NCBI GenBank assembly: GCA_036555755.1
Contig: DATBKS010000344.1
Span: forward strand, 1 to 10,611
Source of the DNA: JAICJR01 sp036555755
GTDB taxonomy: Bacteria; Actinomycetota; Thermoleophilia; Solirubrobacterales; Thermoleophilaceae
Direction of reading: 5' to 3'
Length of the DNA: 10,611 bases
The notes under the pieces are model-generated. The model saw nothing but the letters and a program-made list of their open reading frames with translations, was not told where the DNA came from and did no database searches. Each line of letters opens with the position of its first letter. Positions within the stretch are counted from its first letter, which is position 1. Positions 1 through 8,697 of the stretch are shown one piece after another. Position numbers and translations under genes: made by a program.

Positions 1-108
1 CCCAGAAACTGGTTCCCCGGCTCCGCTCTTGCGGATTCGGCGTGGTCGGCACTCTACACCAAACAGTCACGGAAAGACTTCGCTGCCGTCCGGCCCGTTC
101 CTGCGCCC

Positions 109-114
109 TACGAT
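109..114 (+). promoter_or_regulatory. Candidate -10 box (TACGAT) for the acyl-CoA synthetase gene
   Basis: TACGAT fits the actinobacterial TAnnnT -10 pattern and ends 10 bases before the ATG at 125. Transcription would then begin at or next to the start codon, giving a leaderless mRNA. This fits the lack of a purine-rich ribosome site in 100-124. No convincing -35 is visible at the expected distance. The remainder of 1-108 shows no gene that I can support; it includes a short palindrome, CCAGAAACTGG, at 2-12. Confidence 0.35.
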
Positions 115-124
115 TCCCGCCTCG

Positions 125-1543
125 ATGAACTTCGCACTGGATGTTGTGGAGAAGGTTCCGCAGGACCGTATGGCGTTGATCGCCGTCGGCCGTGACGGGT
201 TACGCAGCACCGTTACCTTCGCTGAGGTAGCAGACCGGTCGGCCCGGTTGGCCGGCACGCTCGCGGCCCGCGGCGTCCAGCGCGGCGACGTGGTGATGAC
301 CGTCGTCGGCAACCGGCCGGAGTGGGTCTACGCGATGGTGGCCTGCTTCCGGATCGGCGCGGTCGCGCTGCCGTGCACCGAGCAGCTGCGGCCGAAGGAC
401 CTGCGCGAGCGAATGGACCGCGTCGAGCCGCGGGCCGTGCTGGCAGACGAGCGCGACGTCGAGACGGTGGAGGCAACTGGCTTCGACGGCGATCTGCTCG
501 TGATCCCGGACGAGCGCCTCTTCGAGTCCGACCCTCACCCGGCGCTCGACCTCTCCCCCACGGATCCCGCGCTCATCACGTTCACGTCGGGCACCGCCGG
601 CGAGCCCAAGCCGATCCGGCACGGCCAGCGCTACCTCGCTGGCCAGCACGTGCAGGCCGAGCACTGGTTCGGCGCCCGCGAGGGCGACCTCTGCTGGTGC
701 ACAGCGGCAAGCGGCTGGTCGAAGTCCGCACGCAACGTGTTCATGGCGCCCTGGGTACGCGGCGCCACCGCGCTGCTCCAGGACACCCGCTTCGACCCCG
801 AGGAACGCCTCGCGACCGTGGAGCGCGAGGGCGTGAACGTGCTCTGCATGGCGCCCACGGAGTACCGCACGATCGCGAAGCGCACCGAGCTGCGCGAGCT
901 GCCCACGCTGCGCCACGCCGTCGCGGCAGGAGAGCCGCTCAATCCCGAGATCGTGCGGCTCTGGTCCGAGGCAGTGGGCGTCGAGATCCATGACGGCTAC
1001 GGCCAGACCGAGACCGGCGCTCTCACCGGCATGCCGATCGGCCCGCCGGTCCGCCCCGGCTCGATGGGCAAGCCGCTCCCCGGCTTCAAGCTCTGGATCG
1101 ACGAGGGCGAGCTGTGCGCCGATCCGAGCACCGTGCCCACCTTCTTCATCGACGGGCCCGACGACGTCTGGCGCACGGGCGACCGCGTGCGCGAGGACGA
1201 GGACGGCTACCTCTGGTTCGAGGGCCGCTCGGATGACGTGATCATCTCCGCGGGCTACCGGATCGGGCCGTTCGAGGTGGAGTCGGCGCTGGTGTCGCAC
1301 CCGGCCGTGGCCGAGGCGGCCGCAGTAGCGGCGCCTGACGAGGAGCGCGGCGCGGTGGTGCGCGCGGTTGTGGTGCTGCGCGAGGGGCGCGAGCCGAGCG
1401 ACGAGCTGGCCCGGGAGCTCCAGGACCACGTGAAGGGCGAGACCGCGCCCTACAAGTACCCGCGCATCGTCGACTTCATCGACGAGCTGCCCAAGACCGC
1501 AAGCGGGAAGATCAGGCGCGCGGCTCTGCGCGAGTCGGGCTAG
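125..1543 (+). CDS. AMP-forming acyl-CoA synthetase, medium-chain type
   Basis: A 472-residue member of the ANL (adenylate-forming) superfamily. Such enzymes activate a carboxylic acid with ATP to an acyl-AMP and transfer it to CoA in the cytoplasm. The phosphate-binding loop TSGTAGEPK is at residues 154-162. The DGYGQTETG motif is at 290-298. The ribose-binding Asp is in WRTGD near residue 353. Behind these come the hinge GRSDD and the C-terminal PKTASGK, whose K462 is the expected adenylation lysine. The block WCTAASGWSKSARN and the APYKYPR motif before the end resemble medium-chain (ACSM-like) synthetases. The substrate cannot be read from sequence. At 472 residues it is shorter than the usual 530-580, mainly at the N-terminus. 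The frame is open back to a TTG at 29, but those 32 codons look non-coding, and MNFALDVVEK matches a normal family start. Third positions of about the first 40 codons are less G/C-rich than the rest. Its 3' end overlaps the convergent small gene by 32 bases. Confidence 0.9.
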   Translation: MNFALDVVEKVPQDRMALIAVGRDGLRSTVTFAEVADRSARLAGTLAARGVQRGDVVMTVVGNRPEWVYAMVACFRIGAVALPCTEQLRPKDLRERMDRVEPRAVLADERDVETVEATGFDGDLLVIPDERLFESDPHPALDLSPTDPALITFTSGTAGEPKPIRHGQRYLAGQHVQAEHWFGAREGDLCWCTAASGWSKSARNVFMAPWVRGATALLQDTRFDPEERLATVEREGVNVLCMAPTEYRTIAKRTELRELPTLRHAVAAGEPLNPEIVRLWSEAVGVEIHDGYGQTETGALTGMPIGPPVRPGSMGKPLPGFKLWIDEGELCADPSTVPTFFIDGPDDVWRTGDRVREDEDGYLWFEGRSDDVIISAGYRIGPFEVESALVSHPAVAEAAAVAAPDEERGAVVRAVVVLREGREPSDELARELQDHVKGETAPYKYPRIVDFIDELPKTASGKIRRAALRESG

Positions 1544-1697
1544 GGCGCTCGGACGTCTCGGCCTCGAGCAGGCGGCCGATTGCCTCGGCCACGGCGCTCA
1601 GGTCCCTAGCCACAACCCGCTCGCGGCTGCGCACGTCTTCGACGATCACTCGTGGTTCCGTCTCGCTTACGCGGACGATGAAGGTCCGGATCCCCAT
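1512..1697 (-). CDS. Small conserved-looking hypothetical protein (61 aa)
   Basis: No function is recognised. The protein begins MGIRTFIVRVSE. It reads as two or three beta strands (RTFIVRV at 4-10, RVIVEDVRS at 16-24, ERVVARD at 26-32) and an amphipathic helix (LSAVAEAIGRLLEAE, 33-47), followed by a probably disordered Pro/Arg-rich tail. Codon third positions are mostly G or C and the hydrophobic pattern is regular, so it looks like a real gene rather than a shadow. I recall short actinobacterial proteins with a similar RTFIVRV start lying near SARP/BTAD regulators, but that is memory, not a search. It starts 35 bases after the stop of the giant regulator on the same strand, so co-transcription is possible. 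A TAnnnT box 7 bases upstream also allows its own promoter. The last 10 codons and stop run antisense over the end of the acyl-CoA synthetase gene. Confidence 0.6.
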   Translation of the reverse strand: MGIRTFIVRVSETEPRVIVEDVRSRERVVARDLSAVAEAIGRLLEAETSERPSPTRAEPRA

Positions 1698-1704
1698 GCG
1701 AAGG

Positions 1705-1710
1705 ACCGTA
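1705..1710 (-). promoter_or_regulatory. Candidate -10 box (TACGGT) for the 61-aa gene
   Basis: Read on the minus strand, TACGGT ends 7 bases before the ATG at 1697, and there is no Shine-Dalgarno in between. It fits TAnnnT and would give a leaderless or nearly leaderless transcript. An 11-bp tandem repeat lies 5 bases further upstream, where a -35 element would be. TAnnnT carries little information, so this is a weak call on its own. Confidence 0.25.
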
Positions 1711-1715
1711 TGGAC

Positions 1716-1736
1716 GGGCGCTCACGGGGCGCTCAC
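1716..1736 (-). repeat. 11-bp tandem direct repeat, possible SARP-type operator
   Basis: The unit GGGCGCTCAC (plus strand) occurs at 1716-1725 and 1727-1736 with one G between, giving an 11-bp period. It spans the stop codon of the giant regulator gene (1733-1735) and lies directly upstream of the candidate -10 of the 61-aa gene. SARP regulators (established for ActII-ORF4 and relatives) bind short direct repeats of 11-bp period next to the -10. The adjoining gene encodes a SARP-type winged helix. That the protein binds here is inference. A chance or duplication-born repeat is equally possible. Confidence 0.35.
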
Positions 1737-4700
1737 ACGGCTTCGCCGGCGAGGATCTGGCGCTGTAGAGCGGCGGTTTCCTCCGCGGGCTCGACGCCGA
1801 TGCCGTCCACAAGCGCACGGCGGCAGGCCAGAAACTGGCGCAAAGCGTGCCCGCGGCGGCCCGAGCGCGCGTAGGAGAGCATCAGGCGGCGGTGGGCGCC
1901 CTCGTCGAGCGGATCCACCTCCACCGCCTTGCGGCTCGCCTCGATCGCGCGGGCGTGGTCGCCAGCCGCCGCGTGACCGTCGGACAGCGCTCCCAGCACC
2001 TGCCCGTAGAGGTCGAGCAGCCCCTCGCGCCAGGCGATCGCCCAGTCCTCATAGCGGTCCTCGGGCAGCGGCTCGCCGCCCCAGCGCGTGGCGGCGATCT
2101 CGAGCAGCGTCAGCCGTTCCGGGCCATCGGCAGCCAGCGCCGTCTGCGCCGCGCGCTCGAACTCGTCGACGTCCACGGAATCGCCGGCGCGCAGGCGCAG
2201 CCGGTAGGAGCGCTCGAGCACCTCGATGGTGGTGTGCTCCGCGCCCGGCGGGTCGAGCACGGCGCGGGCGCTCGACACGGCCACCTGGAGGCCGCGGCGC
2301 GCGGCGTCGGCGGCCTTGTCCGGCCAGAACGCCTCGAACAGCAGGTCCTCGGGCACCGGCGTGTCGCGGCGGACGAGCAGCAGGCGCACGAGCCGCTGCG
2401 CCACGCGCCGCTCCCACGCCTCCTCGGTGACGGTGAACGAGCCGCGCCGCAGTCCGAAGCCGCCGAGCAGCGTGAACACGAGCGGCGGCGGCTCGCTGGC
2501 GAGGCGGCGCCCGGATGCCCGCGCCGCTGCCGCCACGCCCTCGTCGGCATCGCGCTCGAGCTCCGCCACCACCCGGGGCGACTCCGGATGACCGGAGCCG
2601 ACCGCTGAGACGAGCGCCGCCCGCCGCACCTCCGCAACCGGATGGCGGGTGAACGGCAGCAGCGCGGCCCCGCCGGGCAGCGCGGCCTCGATCGCCGCGA
2701 TCACCTCGTCGGGTGGCAGCGTCTCCTGCTCGAGCGCCGTCCAGAGGAGCGGCTCGAGCCAGCGCCACTCGCGGCGCACGAGGTGCTGCGCCTCCGAGTC
2801 CGCCTGGTGCCAGGCGGCCACGAGGTCCTCGAGCGCCCCGGGATCATCACCCTCGTTGCGGCGCAGCCAGGCGCGCTGGGCGTACATGCGCGGGGCGCGG
2901 CATTCGGGCGGGCAGGCCTGGAGGCCGCTGTCGAGCAGCTCGCGCGCCCACGACGGCTGGCCCGCGTCGACCAGCACCGGAACGAGCATCGACGTGAGCC
3001 GTGCCCGGCCCAACCAGGTGTTGAGCGCGCCGTGCTCGATCGCGGCGGCGGCGGCCTCCGAGGCGCCCTCGTGGTCGCCGCGCCCGGCGGCGAGCATCGC
3101 GCGCGCCACATAGTTCTCCGCCCGCCAGTTGCGGACCAGCGGGCGCACGCGGCCGAGCTCGAGCTCCGCCTCCGCGAAGTGGCCGTGCCGGGCGTGCATC
3201 CCCGCCTTGAACGTGTGCGCCAGGCCGCTCACGTAGCTGCTCATCCACGAGCGCTCGGTGAGCCGCACCATCCGCTCGGCCATCTCCACCGCGGCGTCGT
3301 CCTCCCCGCGCTCGTCGTGGATCAGCGCCCCGTAGCCGAGGAAGAGCGACAGTCGGTTCGACGGGTCGAAGCGCTCGAGCGCGCCCACAACCTCGCGAAG
3401 CCCGGCCACGGCGCCATCCAGCCGCGACTGCGGGAAGTCGAGGAACGCGCCCTGGAAGCCGGCCGCAAGGGTGACCAGCGGCGCCCCGAGCGGGTGCGCC
3501 ATCGCGCGGTCGAACAGCGCCGCCGCCTCGTCGAAGCGCGAGGCGCGCGCGTGGTTGCAGGCCACGGACACGGCGGTCATCGGCGCGCCGATCGCGTTCA
3601 CGTCGTCGAAGCCCTCGGCGAGCGGCGCCGAGCGGTCGTAGTCCTCGAGCTGCGCGAGCACATCGGACAAAAGCACCCGCATCCGCCACTCGCGCTCGGT
3701 GTCGCCGCGGTCGGCATATCCGGCGATGGCTTCGGTCAGCGGCCCGACCGAGCGCTCGAGCTCCCCCTCGCCAGCCGCCAGTCGGCCCTCGATGTTGCGC
3801 AGCTCGGGCACCCCGCGCATGTCGGGCGGCAGCGCCTCGAGCCAGGCGGCCACCGTGGCGGGCGCGCTGCGGAAGATCGCCCGGCCCTGGCGCGCCACCG
3901 CTTTTGCCGCCCGCGCCGAGTCCCCGGCGGCGAGCCAGTGCTCGACCGCCTCCGGACCGCGCTGCGCCTGGTCGAGCGCCGCGGCAAGGGCGGCGTGCAG
4001 CTCCAGCATCCGCTCCGCCGAGCACTCCTCCACGAGCCGCTCGCGCAGCATGTCGCGCACGAGCGGGTGATAGGCCACGCGCGCGCCCGAGTCGACGTTG
4101 CGCAGCGGCACGCCGCGCCGCTTGACCTCGTCGAGCAGCCCGGCGGGCAGTCCCAAGCCCTCCAGCATCGCGGCGTCGAGGTCCGGCGCCAGGCTCGACT
4201 CGAGGAGCGCGACGCGCAGCTCGTCGCCCAGCGGCAGGAGCACTTCCTCCTCGAGGAACGCGACGAGCGCCGCCGAGCCGCGCGCCCCGGGCGCCGGCGC
4301 TCCGCCGGACGCCGCGGACAGCGCCACTCCGAGCGGCCAGCCCTCGGTGGCCGACCACAGCGCGTCCAGCTCCTCGCTGCTCGGCTCGTGGCCGCTGGCT
4401 GTCTGGAGCAGCTCGGCGCACTCGTCGGGGCTGAAGGCGAGGTCCGCCGGCCCGAGCTGCGCGAGGCGGCCTGACACCTGCAGCTTGGACAGCCGCAGCG
4501 GCAGCGCCACCCTCGCCGCCACCACCACGCGCAGCGCGGGCGCGGAGCTGGTCAGCAGGTCACGCACCACGGCGCTCGCCTCGGGCACGTCGGCGAGCTG
4601 CTCGGCGTCGTCGATCACGATGGTGAGCGGATCCACCAGCAGGCGCTCGAGCTCGCGAGCCAGCTCGCGCGATGCCACGGCCGAGTCGATCTGCAGCGGC

Positions 4701-4963
4701 GCGGTGACAAGCCGTTCCCCGAGCACGTCGGCGGCACCCGGCGCCGCGAGGGCGAGCGAGGCCACGAGGTCCGCGAGCAGCCGGCCGGGATCGCGGTCGA
4801 GCTCCGAGCAGCGCACCCAGGCGGCCGCGCCGCCGCGCAGTGCGAGCGCGTCCTCAATCGCCATCGTCTTGCCGAAGCCCGCGCCCGCCACGAGCAGCAG
4901 GTGTCCGTCATCGAGTGCGCGTGCCAGGCGGGCTGCCACGGCGGGGCGAGGAATGCGGTCCAT
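1733..4963 (-). CDS. Giant STAND NTPase regulator with C-terminal SARP-type winged helix and BTAD
   Basis: A 1076-residue cytoplasmic transcription regulator. The N-terminal NTPase resembles MalT/LuxR-LAL proteins: Walker A GAGFGKT at 27-33 (K32), Walker B IVIDD at 115-119, a RVALPLRLSKL sensor-like segment near 151-161, and the TEGWPLG motif near 206-212. A long Ala/Leu/Glu-rich helical region follows (about 320-760, TPR-like). Next comes a stretch with HEAT-like character (VAEVRRAAL, then DADEGVAAAARAS, about 768-823). The C-terminus is not a LuxR helix-turn-helix. It is a winged helix of the SARP/OmpR type (about 826-925; FTLLGGFGLRRG, LLFEAFWPD), then a BTAD helical domain (about 930-1076; DVDEFERAAQTAL, WGGEPLPEDRYEDWA). 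Such proteins are thought to couple ligand-triggered, ATP-dependent oligomerisation to promoter activation. The inducer here is unknown. The ATG at 4963 lies just before the NTPase domain and is preceded by GATAAT; the Shine-Dalgarno is weak. It is divergent from the YyaL-like gene and upstream of the 61-aa gene. Confidence 0.92.
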   Translation of the reverse strand: MDRIPRPAVAARLARALDDGHLLLVAGAGFGKTMAIEDALALRGGAAAWVRCSELDRDPGRLLADLVASLALAAPGAADVLGERLVTAPLQIDSAVASRELARELERLLVDPLTIVIDDAEQLADVPEASAVVRDLLTSSAPALRVVVAARVALPLRLSKLQVSGRLAQLGPADLAFSPDECAELLQTASGHEPSSEELDALWSATEGWPLGVALSAASGGAPAPGARGSAALVAFLEEEVLLPLGDELRVALLESSLAPDLDAAMLEGLGLPAGLLDEVKRRGVPLRNVDSGARVAYHPLVRDMLRERLVEECSAERMLELHAALAAALDQAQRGPEAVEHWLAAGDSARAAKAVARQGRAIFRSAPATVAAWLEALPPDMRGVPELRNIEGRLAAGEGELERSVGPLTEAIAGYADRGDTEREWRMRVLLSDVLAQLEDYDRSAPLAEGFDDVNAIGAPMTAVSVACNHARASRFDEAAALFDRAMAHPLGAPLVTLAAGFQGAFLDFPQSRLDGAVAGLREVVGALERFDPSNRLSLFLGYGALIHDERGEDDAAVEMAERMVRLTERSWMSSYVSGLAHTFKAGMHARHGHFAEAELELGRVRPLVRNWRAENYVARAMLAAGRGDHEGASEAAAAAIEHGALNTWLGRARLTSMLVPVLVDAGQPSWARELLDSGLQACPPECRAPRMYAQRAWLRRNEGDDPGALEDLVAAWHQADSEAQHLVRREWRWLEPLLWTALEQETLPPDEVIAAIEAALPGGAALLPFTRHPVAEVRRAALVSAVGSGHPESPRVVAELERDADEGVAAAARASGRRLASEPPPLVFTLLGGFGLRRGSFTVTEEAWERRVAQRLVRLLLVRRDTPVPEDLLFEAFWPDKAADAARRGLQVAVSSARAVLDPPGAEHTTIEVLERSYRLRLRAGDSVDVDEFERAAQTALAADGPERLTLLEIAATRWGGEPLPEDRYEDWAIAWREGLLDLYGQVLGALSDGHAAAGDHARAIEASRKAVEVDPLDEGAHRRLMLSYARSGRRGHALRQFLACRRALVDGIGVEPAEETAALQRQILAGEAV

Positions 4964-4979
4964 TCGGGGCTCTTCATCG

Positions 4980-4985
4980 ATTATC
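4980..4985 (-). promoter_or_regulatory. Candidate -10 box (GATAAT) for the giant regulator
   Basis: On the minus strand GATAAT matches the -10 consensus TATAAT at five of six positions and ends 16 bases before the ATG at 4963. The 5' leader would be about 10 bases long. No good -35 is seen 16-18 bases upstream. This AT-rich patch stands out in the 58-base divergent gap 4964-5021. Confidence 0.4.
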
Positions 4986-5006
4986 TGCGCGAACCCCTTC
5001 CACGGC

Positions 5007-5012
5007 TAGCCT
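5007..5012 (+). promoter_or_regulatory. Candidate -10 box (TAGCCT) for the YyaL-like gene
   Basis: TAGCCT fits TAnnnT and ends 9 bases before the ATG at 5022, again the spacing expected of a leaderless transcript. The intervening bases hold no ribosome site. It overlaps a perfect 8-bp palindrome, GGCTAGCC (5004-5011), which could be a regulator site or chance. No clear -35 is present. Confidence 0.3.
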
Positions 5013-5021
5013 CTTCACCAG

Positions 5022-6976
<1,955 letters not shown>

Positions 6977-6980
<4 letters not shown>

Positions 6981-8569
6981 CCGGCGGGCGCCAGCAGGCT
7001 CTTCTTGCCCTCGAAGGCGAACATGAGCAGGTCGACCATGCGGAAGGTCGAGTTGTTCGGCCCGAGGCTCGGCTTGAACGCCGGGTCGCGGACGATCGAG
7101 AACTTGCTGCCCTCGATGGCGCGGTGGAAGGTCTCCGCCACCACCCGCGCGCCGACGCCCTTGAGCCGGCCGCCGTTGAACTCGGATTCGCGCAGGATGT
7201 AGAACCAGAGCGGCGTGTTCTTGAGCAGGTCGTTGCGCTGCGCGGCCGTGAGGTGGTCGAGCTTCGCGCCGTTCTTGCCGTCACGGATCTGCGCCTTCGT
7301 GAGCTTGGTGACGTTCACGCCCTTGCTCTTGACGAACGTCGCCATCTGCTGCCCGGTGGCGAGCCTCGTCATGCGCGCGCGCGTGAGGTTGCGGAACGCG
7401 AGGTTGGCGTGCGGGTCGTTGAACGGCACCGCCGGGCCTCCGAACGAGCCGGTCGGCAGGTTCTTCAGTGGGTTGGCGATGAGGGTGTCGATCCGCATCG
7501 CGCGGTTGAACTGGTTGGCCGGCACCACAAGCGCCGGGTGTCCTGGGACCTCGCTGAAGTCGTACAGCCTGCGGAAGTCCGCAATCCAGATGCTCGGCAG
7601 CTTGGGTCCGCCGCCGAGGTCGCCGCTCAGCCCTGTGAAGGTGAACAGCAGGTCCAGCGTGCCACCGCCGAAGTCGAAGATCTTGTTCCAGTTGTAGGCC
7701 GGCCTGATCATCGAGTGGCCGAGCCGGTAGCAGGCCACCGAGAACTCGATCGGCATCGTGGGCACCTGGGTGGGCGGCGCGCCCACCTCGAAGATCTTGC
7801 GCCCGTTGTTGAAGACGTCGTTGATCACGCCATGGGCGCAGACGCGCGGCAGGAAGTCCGTCTTGACCATCCACTGGTAGTGCTTGGTCACGATCTCCCT
7901 GGCCTTGGTGAACTTGGTCGCCGGGGCCATCGCCGAGGGCAGGCTGTCCACCACCTTGTTGTGGAAGCGGATCATCGCGCAGTGGGTCTGGGCAACGGCC
8001 AGGTTCTCGTCGTTGCGCTTGTCGGGGATGATCGCCCGCCGCTTCGCGGCCTGGCTCGACCCCGCGCCGCGCGGCAGGTCGGAGCCCGCTGGCGCCGGCA
8101 CGCCCTCGCCCGCCTGCGCCTTGCCGGTCTTCAGGTGCACTCCATCCGCCGCGTAGAACTTCGCCGACTCCGGGTCTGACGGCCCGGCGCCGTAGAGCGA
8201 GTCGAGGTCGAGACTCGGCGAGCGGCCCTCGAGCATCGCCGTCGGCGAGATGTTCGCGCCGAACATCACCGTCGTCTTGTCGAAGGTCAGGTCGTGGTCG
8301 ATGAATTGGCCGAGGTAGGTGAAGCCCGACGGGATCGGGCCGGACCCGCCGCCGCCAACCGCCATGGCGTTCCCGATCTTCTTGCGGTTCGGGTCGCCGA
8401 GCTGCTTGCCAGTTCCCTTCGGCCCCATCCGCGAGAAGCGGAACGGCGGCGTGGCGGCGGCGGCGGCAGCAGTAACGGTCGGGGGCAGCGCGCCCTTCCT
8501 GCCCCCGACACTGTCCGAAAGAAGTCCCTCCCCGATCACGTAGTAGCTCTCGGAACCATGCGTTTCCAT
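6977..8569 (-). CDS. Haem peroxidase of the animal (myeloperoxidase-like) superfamily
   Basis: A 530-residue bacterial member of the An_peroxidase family (peroxidase-cyclooxygenase superfamily), expected to bind haem and oxidise substrates with H2O2. GQFIDHD at 87-93 supplies D91 and distal H92, equivalent to myeloperoxidase D94/H95. LDLDSLYG (120-127) is the calcium-loop region. KRNDEN (184-189) supplies R185 and E188, equivalent to R239/E242. HCAMIRFHNKVV follows. YRLGHSMIRP (281-290) carries the proximal H285. The Asp and Glu that can form ester bonds to haem are both present. The position of the myeloperoxidase sulfonium Met (M243) is N189. There is no signal peptide or anchor. Residues 34-39 are an alanine run encoded by a GCC repeat. 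The open frame extends upstream to 9124, but that part lies antisense in the hxlR-like gene. The ATG at 8569 has a perfect AAGGAG five bases upstream. The physiological substrate is unknown. It lies downstream of the HxlR-type gene on the same strand. Confidence 0.93.
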
Positions 8570-8697
8570 GGGGTCTCCTTCGATCGGGGCGAGCCGTGCG
8601 TCCAACCCTCTCACCCCCGTGAGGTGGCGCGCAAGCGCAGATGGCGAGGTTGCGCCAAGTTGCCCAGCCCGCGCGCCGGGAAGCTGCGCAAACAGCG
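8570..8697 (-). other. Intergenic gap between the hxlR-like and peroxidase genes, without a -10-like element
   Basis: These 128 bases contain no TA dinucleotide on either strand, so a normal -10 hexamer is impossible here. No T-rich terminator is seen either. The only structures noticed are a small inverted repeat, CTCAC-4-GTGAG (8610-8623), and the ribosome site at the end. The gap is best read as an untranslated spacer inside a two-gene transcript. An ECF-sigma promoter without TA cannot be excluded. Confidence 0.5.
8575..8580 (-). promoter_or_regulatory. Ribosome binding site AAGGAG of the peroxidase gene
   Basis: On the minus strand AAGGAG is followed by ACCCC and the ATG at 8569. The spacing is near ideal, and this decides the start against the longer open frame. 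It contrasts with the absent sites before most other genes in the window. Confidence 0.85.

Noticed and set aside
200..1429. A long minus-strand frame under the acyl-CoA synthetase
   Set aside because: Shadow of the synthetase, His/Arg/Ala/Val-rich with no recognisable domain.
2..1838. The 11-mer CCAGAAACTGG occurs at 2-12 and again at 1828-1838
   Set aside because: It is self-complementary, one copy is inside the BTAD coding region (QFLA codons), and the flanks share nothing, so chance is the simplest explanation.
2847..4421. A 524-codon minus-strand frame overlapping the regulator in another frame
   Set aside because: Low-complexity Arg/Ala/Gly translation without motifs, typical of shifted frames in GC-rich DNA.
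2642..4474. A 610-codon plus-strand open frame opposite the giant regulator
   Set aside because: It is the antisense shadow of a high-GC gene: composition is dominated by Arg, Ala, Gly, His and Gln with no domain, while the minus strand has clear NTPase, SARP and BTAD motifs.
8610..8623. CTCAC-CCCC-GTGAG as a terminator after the hxlR-like gene
   Set aside because: The arms are only 5 bp and no T run follows on the minus strand, so it is not an intrinsic terminator.
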